The notes: generated by a model not told the origin, from the sequence alone. DNA of 64,000 nt from Segetibacter aerophilus (GCF_007991655.1 NZ_BJYT01000001.1:186001-250000); one strand, 5' to 3'. Numbered from the stretch's first letter, positions 9,307-18,899 are shown. Numbers and translations: made by a program.

Positions 9307-9401
9307 AAAAGCAATTTGAGTAAAATTAGTTGATGCAGGTTTTAGTAAACGTTCTTTGTACCCTAAAAACATTCATTCCGTTTAAAAGGTGTAAAATAAA
9401 A

Positions 9402-9428
9402 AGAGGCCGTCATTTTACTGACGAGCCT
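9402..9428 (-). terminator. Hairpin in the spacer upstream of the propeller gene
   Basis: GAGGC-CGTCA and TGACG-A-GCCTC form a stem with one bulged A. It lies between the propeller gene and the PAS/HTH gene and is flanked by A/T runs on both sides, so direction is uncertain. It may be a second terminator for the PAS/HTH transcript. Confidence 0.45.
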
Positions 9429-9536
9429 CAAAAAATACCCCCCAAAGTTTAATAGCGTATTAAAATAAAATCGTGTGTTCGATCAAAGTTGCATTAGCTG
9501 CAGAGTGGATGAAATTCCGTGATATAGAAAGAAGAA

Positions 9537-9558
9537 GTTGTCACCCTTGGGTGACAAC
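9537..9558 (-). terminator. Intrinsic terminator after the PAS/HTH regulator
   Basis: GTTGTCACCC (9537-9546) and GGGTGACAAC (9549-9558) are perfectly complementary. On the minus strand the stem is followed by TTCTTCTTTCT. It lies about 12 bases past the regulator's stop codon. Confidence 0.7.
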
Positions 9559-9569
9559 GATAAAATATT

Positions 9570-10382
9570 TTACAATAATCCTTCTTTTTTTAAATAAAGC
9601 GCTGCGTCAACTGTGTTGTCAAAGTCATGGTGAAAGAAGTCTCTCGCCTTTTTGAGAAAACGGCTGTAGTACTGGTGAAGATCGTCTATTGGTATATCTA
9701 GTAAGTCTGCCAATTGCTTTTGCTTGATGCCTGGTTCGTATGCAATTTTTCTTGCTACCTGCATTTCCTTAGGGGAGAATACTTTTAGTTTTAGAAAATG
9801 TTCAACAGCTCTCTGCAAGATTTCTCCACCTCTCTCATCAGTCTCCCCGGTTGCTGTGAAAAACTTGGGACCAAGAGGTTCGCCATTATATTCGTCGCTA
9901 ATAATGGTGAACTCATGCAGGCAAGCAGTAAGCCTGTTATTAATGTCGTATTGAAAAACGGAAGAAATTTTATTGGCTAACACATAATGTCCCTTATAAT
10001 GCTTCAAAGCTATAAGGCTGCTATATCTCTGCACCATAAAGTTGAGCGCGTACTTGCCAATGCAGAGCGTATTGTACAAATGCAAAGCAATCATTTGAAC
10101 AGCCTTTCGCCTGCCAGGATGAATAATGTCAAGATACTTTTTCATTGAAAAATCTCTTTCACTATAGCCCAACCATCTTTCAATCCCGTACGGCTGTTCT
10201 ATTTCGTAGTGTTCAAGATTTGTAATAAAAAAGAAGCGACGGCTGCCAATAGTTTCTTTTAAAGAAGCAATTTCTTTTTGCTGTTGCTCTATAGAAACGG
10301 CGTATTGTATCGGTTGAGGAGGAATAAGAGATAAGACGTGAGATTTAAAGACAGGGTAATCGAATGTAATATTCGTCTTCAT
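9570..10382 (-). CDS. PAS-like sensor with C-terminal helix-turn-helix (LuxR-like) regulator
   Basis: This 270-aa protein has no leader. Residues ~45-180 look like a PAS-type sensor (FFITNLEHYEIEQ...GYSERDF...DIIHPGRR...FQYDINNRLT). Residues ~208-250 form a helix-turn-helix resembling the LuxR/GerE class (FSPKEMQVARKIAYEPGIKQKQLADLL). The normal [LF]TxRExEVL motif is loosely kept as FSPKEMQV. PAS-LuxR regulators of this size are frequent in Bacteroidota. The gene is divergent from parE across a 472-bp region with strong inverted repeats, and a terminator follows it. Ligand and targets are unknown. Confidence 0.7.
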   Translation of the reverse strand: MKTNITFDYPVFKSHVLSLIPPQPIQYAVSIEQQQKEIASLKETIGSRRFFFITNLEHYEIEQPYGIERWLGYSERDFSMKKYLDIIHPGRRKAVQMIALHLYNTLCIGKYALNFMVQRYSSLIALKHYKGHYVLANKISSVFQYDINNRLTACLHEFTIISDEYNGEPLGPKFFTATGETDERGGEILQRAVEHFLKLKVFSPKEMQVARKIAYEPGIKQKQLADLLDIPIDDLHQYYSRFLKKARDFFHHDFDNTVDAALYLKKEGLL

Positions 10383-10635
10383 AATCTTCAGCTGGGTTTA
10401 GGTTGGTAAGGTTAGATTGAAAGCTAGTCCTCGTGGTAAATATCTGAATATTTACAATATTTCGTCGATAAATTTTAAACTTAAAATTGTGGCTGATAAG
10501 TAAATATTTAAAGGGGCTACGCAAACAAAACAGGAGCCGTGAAAAATTTATCTGTTACCGCGCCTCCTATAAATTTTTTGCACAAAAAACTGCCAATTGT
10601 TAAAAAACAAAAATTTTATAGGCTCCGTTACAAAT

Positions 10636-10643
10636 TATATTTG
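10636..10643 (+). promoter_or_regulatory. Possible -7 box for parE
   Basis: TATATTTG is an exact match to TAnnTTTG. If used, it gives parE a leader of about 200 nt that would contain repeat copy 2. No -33 TTG is found at normal spacing, so this is tentative. Confidence 0.4.
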
Positions 10644-10725
10644 CGTGTTAGTCCTTTCAGAAATAATGGGAAGATGGCTGATTTTGATGGGAAGTAACAG
10701 CAGTAATTTGAAGGACACACGCCTT

Positions 10726-10762
10726 GATGATTAAAAAGTAAAAGTACAAGTGAGTGACACAA
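10726..10762 (+). repeat. Dispersed dyad repeat, copy 2 (subtype B)
   Basis: The core GTACAAGTGAGTGACACAA is at 10744-10762, and a GATGA end lies 37 bp from the far side. It is 92 bases upstream of the parE ATG. Confidence 0.8.
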
Positions 10763-10854
10763 CGAGTGTTGATAGGAGTTGGAAAGTTGGTCACGAAAAA
10801 CAGTTTATGCTTTTGATAGTATTGAGCAATTAATAACAACGACGTAAACAAGAA

Positions 10855-12807
10855 ATGGCAGAGAAAATACAACAAGGGGATTATAACGAAGACAGTATAC
10901 GTAGCCTTGATTGGCGCGAGCACATCCGTTTGCGGCCTGGAATGTACATTGGTAAATTAGGCGACGGCAGCAGTCCCGATGATGGCATTTATGTAATGAT
11001 AAAGGAGGTGATAGATAATTGCATCGATGAGCACACAATGGGCTACGGAAAAAACGTGGAGCTAACAATTGCTGAAAAATCAGTAACCGTAAGAGACTTC
11101 GGTCGTGGAATTCCCTTGGGTAAAGTGGTAGATGTAGTGAGTAAAATAAATACGGGGGCTAAATATGATAGTAAAGCGTTTCAGAAAAGTGTAGGCTTAA
11201 ACGGGGTCGGTACGAAGGCGGTAAACGCATTAAGCACATATTTTAAAGTAACAGCTTTTCGTGACGGCCGGCAGAAAACGGCCGAGTTTCAAAACGGTGT
11301 TTTGCTAAAAGAGTCGAAGGAAAAAGACACCACAGAGCCAAATGGAACCTTAGTGACGTTTACTCCGGACGAGACCATTTTCAAGAATTATCATTTCATC
11401 AATGATTATATCGAAAACCAATTGTGGAACTATTGCTACCTGAACGCAGGACTTGTAATTAACTATAACGGCAAAAAATATGTAAGTAAAAATGGTTTGC
11501 TCGATTTGTTGCAACGACGCACGAATGCGGATGAAATTCGTTACCCGATAATGCACTTAAAAGGCGAGGATGTTGAGATCGCAATAACCCATAACAATGA
11601 TTACGGTGAAGACTTGTACTCTTTTGTGAACGGGCAATACACGACCCAGGGAGGAACTCATCAGCAAGCATTTAGAGAGGCATTTGTAAAAGTTGTGCGT
11701 GACTTTTACAAGAAAGACTACGAAGCAGCAGATATACGGGGAAGCATTTGCGCCGCCATTTCCATTCGTGTGCAGGAACCTGTTTTTGAGAGCCAGACCA
11801 AGACTAAGTTGGGTTCATTAACTGTCTATGATGGTGGTCCGACCATGCGGAATTTTATGGTTGATTTTCTTAATAAAGAGCTGGACAATTACCTGCATAA
11901 AAACCCTCAAACTGCTGATGCATTAAGGAAGCGTATAGAGCAAAGCGAGCGGGAACGAAAAGAACTGGCAGGGATAAAAAAGCTGGCCAACGAGAGGGCT
12001 AAGAAAGCAAACCTGCACAACAAAAAGTTGCGTGATTGCAAGTTTCATTACAACGACGAAGCTGAAGGAAGAAATAAGGAGGAGATTATAGAGAAGCGAA
12101 ATCAAACCACCGTTTTCATTACCGAAGGAGACAGCGCAAGTGGCTCAATTACAAAAAGCAGGAGAGTAGATACACAGGCTGTTTTTAGCTTGCGTGGAAA
12201 GCCTTTGAATTGCTATGGACTTACAAAGAAGGTGGTATATGAGAACGAAGAATTCAACTTGCTGCAACACGCTCTAAACATAGAGGACGGGCTTGAAGGA
12301 TTGCGGTACAATAACATTGTACTAGCTACCGATGCCGACGTTGATGGAATGCACATTCGCCTGCTGATGCTTACATTCTTTTTACAGTTCTTTCCTGATC
12401 TTGTTAAGAATGGACATCTGCATATTCTAGAAACGCCACTCTTTAGAGTGCGAAATAAGAAGCAAACGATCTACTGCTACAACGAAACTGAGAAACAGGA
12501 AGCCATTAAAAAATTAGGAGAGAAGCCTGAGATTACAAGATTTAAAGGGTTGGGTGAAATAAGCCCTGAAGAGTTTGCCCGGTTTATTGGAGACGATATA
12601 AAACTGCAGCCGGTAATGTTGTTGCCGGAAACACATATTCAACAATTGCTCGAATATTATATGGGCAAGAACACGATGCAGCGTCAGGAATTTATCATTG
12701 ACAATCTTAAGATTGAATTAGACCTTACAGAAGATGTAGAGCATGATATTGAAGAGGCAAAAGTCGAAGCTGTAGCAGAACATATTTCTGAAGAAGTGGC
12801 TGCTTGA
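10855..12807 (+). CDS. parE: DNA topoisomerase IV subunit B (ATPase)
   Basis: This 650-aa type IIA topoisomerase ATPase subunit has a GHKL ATP site (EVIDNCIDE, then DFGRGIP and [14 protein letters not shown]). The Toprim motifs EGDSASG and [10 protein letters not shown] coordinate Mg2+. The C-terminal [12 protein letters not shown] block is also present. ParE rather than GyrB is favoured because the partner subunit encoded at 15667 is ParC-like and because the length (about 650 aa) fits Bacteroidota ParE. It decatenates chromosomes with ParC. The 3-kb separation from parC by three unrelated genes on the same strand may still be one transcription unit. Confidence 0.93.
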   Translation: MAEKIQQGDYNEDSIRSLDWREHIRLRPGMYIGKLGDGSSPDDGIYVMIKEVIDNCIDEHTMGYGKNVELTIAEKSVTVRDFGRGIPLGKVVDVVSKINTGAKYDSKAFQKSVGLNGVGTKAVNALSTYFKVTAFRDGRQKTAEFQNGVLLKESKEKDTTEPNGTLVTFTPDETIFKNYHFINDYIENQLWNYCYLNAGLVINYNGKKYVSKNGLLDLLQRRTNADEIRYPIMHLKGEDVEIAITHNNDYGEDLYSFVNGQYTTQGGTHQQAFREAFVKVVRDFYKKDYEAADIRGSICAAISIRVQEPVFESQTKTKLGSLTVYDGGPTMRNFMVDFLNKELDNYLHKNPQTADALRKRIEQSERERKELAGIKKLANERAKKANLHNKKLRDCKFHYNDEAEGRNKEEIIEKRNQTTVFITEGDSASGSITKSRRVDTQAVFSLRGKPLNCYGLTKKVVYENEEFNLLQHALNIEDGLEGLRYNNIVLATDADVDGMHIRLLMLTFFLQFFPDLVKNGHLHILETPLFRVRNKKQTIYCYNETEKQEAIKKLGEKPEITRFKGLGEISPEEFARFIGDDIKLQPVMLLPETHIQQLLEYYMGKNTMQRQEFIIDNLKIELDLTEDVEHDIEEAKVEAVAEHISEEVAA

Positions 12808-12953
12808 TAAGCAGGACCTTTAAGCTTTTAGTAGTCGTTTTAATATTCATAACTTTTGATTGGGCCGTGTTAAGATTGCCTTTTGAAAGAACCTCAGTTT
12901 TTCATGCCATTGCTGATTATGAAGCCAGCTTTTATACTGCTATCTTGCTTTAA

Positions 12954-12972
12954 TTGCGTTACACACTTCTAG
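12954..12972 (-). repeat. Degenerate copy of the dispersed dyad repeat
   Basis: TTGCGTTACACACTTCTAG matches the subtype A core at about 14 of 19 positions. The dyad is broken, and no clear distal CAGC end is present. It may be a decayed copy or chance. Confidence 0.3.
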
Positions 12973-13052
12973 TGCTGAAAGTCATGGACAAAAGCTTGGC
13001 AAAGCTTTGAACAATTATTAATAAAGATTTAAAAAACACCATAGTTTCTGGT

Positions 13053-13907
13053 ATGATACACGTTGTTTTTGAAGAAGCCAATATCGAAGCATTAAGAAAG
13101 AGCTTTGAATTAGACTCTGCATTGCAGGGTGAAATTGTATCGATACAAGATGACTATGCAGTCGGGCCTATTACAAATAGTTTTAGTAAAGAAGGTGCTG
13201 AAGATCGCCGTAACTGGTGGAGAGAAATTTTGAAAGACGGACACTATACTGGAATTGCAGATGACGGTCATCTAGACGATGAAAAAGAGGTTGCAGAACT
13301 AAAAATTAAACTGGCAGAAAATCCAGAGGAAGTTGTTTGGATTTGGGCGGCGCAGAACAAGCACGATGTGTCAGGTTATTATTGGTTGATGAGTCAGTTG
13401 AAAGATTTCCAGGGTAGAATTTTTATTCTGTATCTCAATAATCTTCCTTTTATCAACGAAAAGGGAAACATTTTTTATCCAACAAGTTTGTTTCAAATTC
13501 AACCAAAAGAGTTTGTAAAAGCGAAAAAGCTTGCAAGGCCAATTACTTTAAGTGAGTTTGAAATTGATCCGGATGAATGGATGAAATTGGCCCGCGAAAA
13601 TAAAGGCGTCCGCTTGTTAGAAGGAGGAAAGAAGCTTGTTCAAAAAGAATATGACTACTACGATAGCGAGTTTTTGAATTTCATTCCAAAAGAGTGGACA
13701 AAGGGTTTAAAGCTTTTTCAACAGTATTACAGCAAAGTGAAAAATACCACCGGTGATGCTTACCTCTTGTGGAGATTGAAGCAATTTATTGCAGATGGAA
13801 AAGTTGAGATGCAGGGGAACATGCAAAACATGAAAGAGTTTGAAGTCCGGTTAGCAGGTGCAGAAGCTACGCAGCTCATAGAAGCAAAAGAGGCAGAAAT
13901 ATTATAA
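13053..13907 (+). CDS. DUF1835 domain-containing protein
   Basis: This 284-aa cytosolic protein has no leader or membrane helix. The N-terminus (IHVVFEEANIEALRKSF...GEIVSIQDDYAVGPI) and following RRNWWREIL and VWIWAAQNKHDVSGYYWL segments are the hallmarks of DUF1835. The C-terminal part resembles the partner domain DUF3658 (LLWRLKQFIADGKVEMQG). The function of the family is not established. It lies between parE and a serine hydrolase gene that begins 18 bases downstream, so it is probably co-transcribed with the latter. Confidence 0.85.
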   Translation: MIHVVFEEANIEALRKSFELDSALQGEIVSIQDDYAVGPITNSFSKEGAEDRRNWWREILKDGHYTGIADDGHLDDEKEVAELKIKLAENPEEVVWIWAAQNKHDVSGYYWLMSQLKDFQGRIFILYLNNLPFINEKGNIFYPTSLFQIQPKEFVKAKKLARPITLSEFEIDPDEWMKLARENKGVRLLEGGKKLVQKEYDYYDSEFLNFIPKEWTKGLKLFQQYYSKVKNTTGDAYLLWRLKQFIADGKVEMQGNMQNMKEFEVRLAGAEATQLIEAKEAEIL

Positions 13908-13925
13908 ACGTTATATACCCAAATT

Positions 13926-15266
13926 ATGAAAAGGGCCAGCTTAATTGTTATCGTTACGGTTTTCTTTTTCAACCAGGCTTTTGCACAATCGGTTCAAGAG
14001 AAGTTGGATGCTTATATGCAGGCTCTCACAAAATATGCTGGCTTTAATGGGTCGGTGCTGGTAGCGAAAGGCGGAGATATTTTACTCGAAAAAGGATACG
14101 GTTTTAGAAATGCCGACGCGGGTACCATCCATGACGCAAATTCTGTTTTTCAGATCGGTTCGGTTACGAAGCAGTTCACATCCAGCATTATTCTACGTCT
14201 TGCTTCCGAAGGAAAACTCTCTTTAAAAGACACACTGAGCAAATACTTCCCTGAATACCAGTATGCAAAAAAGATAACTATTGAGAATTTATTGAACCAT
14301 GTCTCGGGTATTTACAATTATACTCAGAATGCTGATTTCATGCAAAATCACGTGACAGAACCTTTAAGCCAAACTTCTTTCTGGGGTATGATTAAAGACA
14401 AACCGCTCAACTTTGAACCTGGGTCAAATTATAATTATAGCAATTCCGGTTACCTCATTCTTGGTTATCTAATAGAGAAAGTAACCGGCCAACCATATGA
14501 ACGTGTTGCCAGGAAATATTTGTTTGAACCTGCTGGTATGACTCATTCTGGTTTCGATTTCACGCATCTTGCTTCACCTGTCAAATCTGTTGGTTATATG
14601 GCGTTGACTAAGGACGCAAAAACTCCTGCGCCGATTGTAGATTCGACTGTTGCTTTTTCGGCTGGCGCTATTTATTCAACTGTTCACGACCTGTATAATT
14701 GGAACACGGCCTTAAACTCGGGCAAAATAATTCAAAAAAAAAATTTAGAGAAAGCTTACACACCGTATAAACAGAAGTATGGTTACGGCTTTGGTATTGA
14801 CAGTGTTTTTGGCAAAAGACTAATTAGCCATGGTGGTGGTATTCATGGTTTTGTTTCTGATCTTGCTTACGTGCCTGAAGATAAAGTAAGTGTGGTACTG
14901 CTTTCTAACAAGCCCTACCAACTATCTGTTGTCGAGCGTGACCTTTTAGCCGTACTATATAACCAACCCTATAAGCTGGCAGAGGAACAAAAAGAAGGGA
15001 AAGTAGACACTGCTACTTTGAACAAATATGTGGGAGAATATGAATTAGCGTCAACTTTTAAAATTACTGTTGTCCAGGTAGGTGGCGGACTGAAAGCGCA
15101 GGCAACCGGGCAACCTCAATTCGATTTATTTGCCGAATCAGAAAATATATTTTTTTATAAGGTAGTAGAAGCAAAAATTGAATTTGTTAGAAATGGAAAA
15201 GGAGAGGTTGAAAGTTTGATACTGCATCAGAGCGGAGCAAACATTCCGGGGAAAAAAATTAAGTAA
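13926..15266 (+). CDS. Secreted serine hydrolase, class C beta-lactamase fold
   Basis: This 446-aa protein has a signal peptide ending at AFAQ. SxxK is S79-V-T-K82, YxN is in NYNYSNSGYL, and the third motif is HGGGIHGF. A short C-terminal extension with beta-rich character (about residues 360-446) follows. It differs from the other serine hydrolase in this window (6478-8007) in motif spelling and length, so they are not recent duplicates. Substrate is unknown; esterase or D-Ala-D-Ala peptidase activity are possible. Its stop codon overlaps the start of the VOC gene by one base (TAATG), indicating translational coupling. Confidence 0.9.
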   Translation: MKRASLIVIVTVFFFNQAFAQSVQEKLDAYMQALTKYAGFNGSVLVAKGGDILLEKGYGFRNADAGTIHDANSVFQIGSVTKQFTSSIILRLASEGKLSLKDTLSKYFPEYQYAKKITIENLLNHVSGIYNYTQNADFMQNHVTEPLSQTSFWGMIKDKPLNFEPGSNYNYSNSGYLILGYLIEKVTGQPYERVARKYLFEPAGMTHSGFDFTHLASPVKSVGYMALTKDAKTPAPIVDSTVAFSAGAIYSTVHDLYNWNTALNSGKIIQKKNLEKAYTPYKQKYGYGFGIDSVFGKRLISHGGGIHGFVSDLAYVPEDKVSVVLLSNKPYQLSVVERDLLAVLYNQPYKLAEEQKEGKVDTATLNKYVGEYELASTFKITVVQVGGGLKAQATGQPQFDLFAESENIFFYKVVEAKIEFVRNGKGEVESLILHQSGANIPGKKIK

Positions 15267-15652
15267 TGCAGATTAAGGGCATTCATCATATCGCTATTTT
15301 GACAGACCGCTACGAGGAAAGCAAAAAGTTTTACACTGACATTCTTGGTTTCAGTATTTTGAATGAAACGTACCGTAAGGAGCGCGACAGTTACAAACTA
15401 GATTTAGCCATTGAGGGAAAATATTGCATAGAGCTGTTTTCATTCCCCGACTATAAAGAAAGAAACAGCTTTCCGGAATCAAAGGGATTGAGACACCTGG
15501 CTTTTGCGGTAAATGATGTAGCAGAATGGATTGTCTTTTTACGGAGCAATAATGTACAAGTGCAAGATGTTAGAATAGATGAGATCACGAATAAAAAATT
15601 TACTTTTTTTTACGATCCCAATGGCCAGCCGTTGGAATTGTACGAAGGTTAA
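15266..15652 (+). CDS. VOC-family metalloenzyme (glyoxalase, GloA2/YaeR-like)
   Basis: This 128-aa protein has a single vicinal-oxygen-chelate domain. The predicted metal ligands are H8 in GIHHIAI, E56 in CIELFSF, H77 in GLRHLAFAV and E124 in PLELYEG. The short form with an early HHIAI and late FYDPNGQPLELYE is typical of the YaeR/GloA2 branch, whose substrates are poorly known. It is cytosolic. The ATG overlaps the stop codon of the serine hydrolase gene, and parC begins 15 bases after its stop, so these three genes form a tight operon. Confidence 0.85.
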   Translation: MQIKGIHHIAILTDRYEESKKFYTDILGFSILNETYRKERDSYKLDLAIEGKYCIELFSFPDYKERNSFPESKGLRHLAFAVNDVAEWIVFLRSNNVQVQDVRIDEITNKKFTFFYDPNGQPLELYEG

Positions 15653-15666
15653 CATGAGAAATATAA

Positions 15667-18177
15667 ATGACGACAGAAACAGCAAACGAACTAACTAACA
15701 ATGAAAGTGGCGTAACCGGGCAGTATAAAAACTGGTTCCTCGACTATGCATCTTATGTGATTCTTGAGAGAGCTGTGCCGGCTATCGAAGACGGGTTTAA
15801 GCCAGTGCAACGCCGTATTCTTCATGCAATGAAGGAGATGGATGACGGCCGCTTTAACAAAGTAGCCAACATCATCGGGCAGAGCATGCAGTACCATCCG
15901 CACGGTGATGCTTCCATTGGGGATGCTCTGGTGAACATGGGCCAGAAAGAGTTGCTGATCGAAACCCAGGGTAATTGGGGGGATGTAAGAACGGGCGATG
16001 CTGCCGCTGCACCGAGATACATAGAAGCAAGACTCAGCAAGTTTGCTTTAGATGTTGCGTTCAATAACAAAACGACTGAATGGCAACTTAGCTACGACGG
16101 AAGAAAGAATGAGCCGGTAACGTTGCCAATGAAATTCCCGATGCTGCTTGCACAGGGAGCAGATGGTATTGCTGTCGGACTTTCTACGAAAATTCTACCT
16201 CATAATTTCTGTGAGCTGATTGAGGCGTCTATAAAATATCTGCGCGGTAAAACTTTTACGATCTATCCTGACTTTCAAACCGGAGGAATGATAGATGTCT
16301 CCAATTACAACGAAGGTAAGCGGGGAGGAAAAGTAAGGGTCAGGGCCAAGATTGATGAGTTGGATAAAAAGACACTCGTCATTCACGACGTGCCCTATGG
16401 TGTGACCGTTTCTACCTTATGTGACAGCATTGTAAAAGCGAATGATGCCGGCAAGATTAAGATTAGAAAGGTAACCGACGCTACTGCCGCTGCAGTTGAA
16501 ATTATTATTGACCTCGCTGCTGGTATTTCACCTGATATCACCATTGATGCCTTGTATGCTTTTACAGATTGTGAAGTAAGTATTTCGCCTAATGCCTGTG
16601 TAATAGTTGATCAGAAGCCGCACTTTCTAACGGTACAGGACCTACTGAAAATATCAGCCGACAATACAAAGACTCTGCTTCAAAAAGAGCTTCAGATAAA
16701 GCTTGGAGAGTTGCAGGAGAAATGGCATTATACTTCTCTCGAAAAAATCTTCTTCGAAGAGAAGATTTATAAGGAACTGGAAAAGAAACATGAAACATGG
16801 GAGAAGGTGTTAGCAGCTATTGAAAAAGCTTTTGTTCCGTATGCAATAAAACTGCGAAGAAGTGTTACAAGGGAAGATGTACTGAAGCTTACAGAAAAAC
16901 CTGTGCGGCGCATCTACCGGTTAGACATAGATGAGTTGAACGCACAGATAAAAGGTATCGAGGGCGAGATCGACCAGGTGCAATATAACCTCGAGCATCT
17001 TACCGATTATGCGGTGGCGTACTATGAAGGTTTATTGAAGAAATACGGAAAAGGCCGTGAAAGAAAAACGGAGATCAGGCAGTTCGATGTAATTACTGCA
17101 AGGTCTGTGGCCATAGCCAACACGAAAGTTTACATGAACAGGGCGGAAGGATTCGTTGGCCTCGGTCTAAAAAAAGATGAGCTGATAGCAGAGTGTAGCG
17201 AATTAGACGACATCATTGTTTTTACTAAGGCTGGCAAGATGAAAGTGGTAAGGGTTTCAGACAAAGTTTTTATTGGTAAAGACATTATTCATGCAGCTGT
17301 ATTTCAAAAGAACGACGAACGTACTACGTACAACGTTATTTATGTAGATGGTGCAAGTGGGGTAAGTTTTGCCAAGCGTTTTAATGTCACCGGTATAACC
17401 CGCGATAAAGAATATGACCTTACAAAAGGCTCCGAAAAAAGCAGGGTTCATTATTTTTCCGCTAACCACAATGGCGAAGCTGAAGTAGTCAAAATCATAC
17501 TAAGTCCAAACAGTGCGGCCAAGAAGAAAGAGTTTGATTTTTATTTTGAGGAGCTTGATATTAAAGGTCGCGGCAGCATGGGCAACCAGGTTACCAAACA
17601 TCCCATTAAAACAGTTAGGTTTAAGGAGGCAGGCAGAAGCACTTTAACGGGAAGAAAGCTGTGGTTTGATAGTAAGTTTGGTCGACTGAATAACGAAGAA
17701 AAAGGTGAGTACCTGGGAACGTTTGAGGAGGAAAAGCTCTTGGTAATCTATGACGATGGTAATTATGAGATCACTGATACTGAGCTTACCCAAAGATTTG
17801 AACCGGAGAAGATTTTACTGATTGAAAAATTCAAGCCTGAAAAGGCAATAACTGCCGTTTATCTTGATTCAGAAAAAGGGCAGTATAACATTAAAAGGTT
17901 TAAGATCGAAACCACTTCGATTAAAACAAAATTCTTATTTATAAAAGAAGGTAAAGGAAACCGGCTTGAAGCTGTGACCTCCGATGAAGAGCCTGTATTG
18001 TTGCTGCACAACCGTATTGGTGCGCAGGCATCAACTCAAAAAATACAGATTGCAGGTTTCGTTGAAATAATGGGTTGGAAAGCTATTGGCAATAAGCTGG
18101 TCAACTATTCAAAAGATGTAGAAATGGAATGGGAAACCAAAGCCGAGGAAGGTGATGTGCAGACTAAGTTATTTTAA
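15667..18177 (+). CDS. parC: DNA topoisomerase IV subunit A
   Basis: This 836-aa DNA-cleaving subunit of a type IIA topoisomerase has the expected N-terminal blocks YASYVILERAVP, GFKPVQRRIL and YHPHGDASIGDALV, and the catalytic tyrosine is Y118 in AAPRYIEARL. The C-terminal third is a degenerate beta-pinwheel. No GyrA-box (QRRGGKG) is visible, which favours ParC over GyrA. The protein acts with ParE (gene at 10855) on chromosome decatenation. The VOC gene precedes it by 15 bases. Downstream, an inverted pair of subtype C repeats may form the 3' end of the message. Confidence 0.93.
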   Translation: MTTETANELTNNESGVTGQYKNWFLDYASYVILERAVPAIEDGFKPVQRRILHAMKEMDDGRFNKVANIIGQSMQYHPHGDASIGDALVNMGQKELLIETQGNWGDVRTGDAAAAPRYIEARLSKFALDVAFNNKTTEWQLSYDGRKNEPVTLPMKFPMLLAQGADGIAVGLSTKILPHNFCELIEASIKYLRGKTFTIYPDFQTGGMIDVSNYNEGKRGGKVRVRAKIDELDKKTLVIHDVPYGVTVSTLCDSIVKANDAGKIKIRKVTDATAAAVEIIIDLAAGISPDITIDALYAFTDCEVSISPNACVIVDQKPHFLTVQDLLKISADNTKTLLQKELQIKLGELQEKWHYTSLEKIFFEEKIYKELEKKHETWEKVLAAIEKAFVPYAIKLRRSVTREDVLKLTEKPVRRIYRLDIDELNAQIKGIEGEIDQVQYNLEHLTDYAVAYYEGLLKKYGKGRERKTEIRQFDVITARSVAIANTKVYMNRAEGFVGLGLKKDELIAECSELDDIIVFTKAGKMKVVRVSDKVFIGKDIIHAAVFQKNDERTTYNVIYVDGASGVSFAKRFNVTGITRDKEYDLTKGSEKSRVHYFSANHNGEAEVVKIILSPNSAAKKKEFDFYFEELDIKGRGSMGNQVTKHPIKTVRFKEAGRSTLTGRKLWFDSKFGRLNNEEKGEYLGTFEEEKLLVIYDDGNYEITDTELTQRFEPEKILLIEKFKPEKAITAVYLDSEKGQYNIKRFKIETTSIKTKFLFIKEGKGNRLEAVTSDEEPVLLLHNRIGAQASTQKIQIAGFVEIMGWKAIGNKLVNYSKDVEMEWETKAEEGDVQTKLF

Positions 18178-18213
18178 ATTGTAGCAAGCAGTTGTTACTA
18201 AATGCGTCTTTAG

Positions 18214-18252
18214 TTGCGACGCTCCGTTTTGACTTTATTATCTGTATTCAGC
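18214..18252 (-). repeat. Dispersed dyad repeat, copy 3 (subtype C)
   Basis: TTGCGACGCTCCGTTTT at 18214-18230 with a TTCAGC end at 18247-18252 matches the family's 37-39 bp layout. It is inverted relative to copy 4. Confidence 0.65.
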
Positions 18253-18289
18253 GAGTGGCGCTAAGAAAGTCGATTGCAACTTTACCGCC

Positions 18290-18306
18290 AGAACGGAGCG
18301 TCGCAA
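18290..18306 (+). repeat. Dispersed dyad repeat, copy 4 (subtype C core)
   Basis: AGAACGGAGCGTCGCAA is complementary to copy 3 except at one position. In RNA the two would form a 17-bp stem around a 59-nt loop just after parC. The far-end motif is not clear. Confidence 0.6.
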
Positions 18307-18362
18307 GAAAAGAACGATAAAGAATTAAAGCTGGCCAACTGGGACTTCAAAAGCAAGCACTA

Positions 18363-18382
18363 ATTGTGTCGAATTGTGTCGA
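18363..18382. repeat. Perfect tandem duplication of a 10-mer
   Basis: ATTGTGTCGA occurs twice back to back and ends one base before the stop codon of the minus-strand DUF4251 gene. It resembles the TTGTGTCA part of the dispersed repeat but lacks the dyad. Confidence 0.5.
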
Positions 18383-18383
18383 A

Positions 18384-18899
18384 CTATCTTGACTTGCTTT
18401 TAGAAGTTATATACCCGTTAAAACTAATATTCTGCCTGTTATTACTTAAAACCTGCAGAGTAGCATAGCCGTCCTGTGATACGGTTAAAAACATTTGCCT
18501 TACATCTTTTGTGTCATTTGGCAGTATAGTAATGTCCCATCCACCTTTCTTTCTTTCCTTAGTGATATAAGAAAATTTAGTCGAAGTAAAGTGAATGCCT
18601 CCTTCAGAAGGGTTCATTGGAGCTACATAAGCACGACCGAAATAAGGCAGGTCAGTAACAACAGTATCGCTGGATAGCCTTACGGCATAAGTAGTGGTAA
18701 GGTTTATATTACGACCTGTTGCCGGATAGGCGTTCTGAGCAATAAATACAAAATCTTTTGATTGTACCAGGCTTTCTATTTCTGCTATTTTTTCTTCCTT
18801 TTTATCTTTTTTTGACTCCTGCGCAAACGCGAATTGTAGCGACAGAAGGGAAGCAGCAAACAATAAAAAGAATCGATTGAGAGATATATTCAATTTCAT
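18384..18899 (-). CDS. DUF4251 exported protein
   Basis: This 171-aa protein has a signal peptide ending at FAFAQ, then a Lys/Glu-rich segment. The DUF4251 core includes FVFIAQNAYP, NLTTTYAVRLSSDTVVTDLPYFGRAY and GIHFTSTKFSY. DUF4251 proteins are small Bacteroidota envelope proteins of unknown role. The gene is convergent with parC and divergent from ftsK. The codon use looks like its neighbours, with no sign of transfer. No operon partner is visible. Confidence 0.85.
   Translation of the reverse strand: MKLNISLNRFFLLFAASLLSLQFAFAQESKKDKKEEKIAEIESLVQSKDFVFIAQNAYPATGRNINLTTTYAVRLSSDTVVTDLPYFGRAYVAPMNPSEGGIHFTSTKFSYITKERKKGGWDITILPNDTKDVRQMFLTVSQDGYATLQVLSNNRQNISFNGYITSKSKSR

Larger units (their letters stand above)
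10383..10854. other. Long divergent intergenic region upstream of parE with overlapping inverted repeats
   Basis: This 472-bp spacer holds several mutually exclusive stems: GGAGCC (10533-10538) with GGCTCC (10621-10626); AAAAATTTAT (10542-10551) with ATAAATTTTT (10569-10578); and CCTATAAATTTTTT (10566-10579) with the near-complement at 10609-10622. A -7-like box follows at 10636, then repeat copy 2. No convincing ORF is present. Confidence 0.55.
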
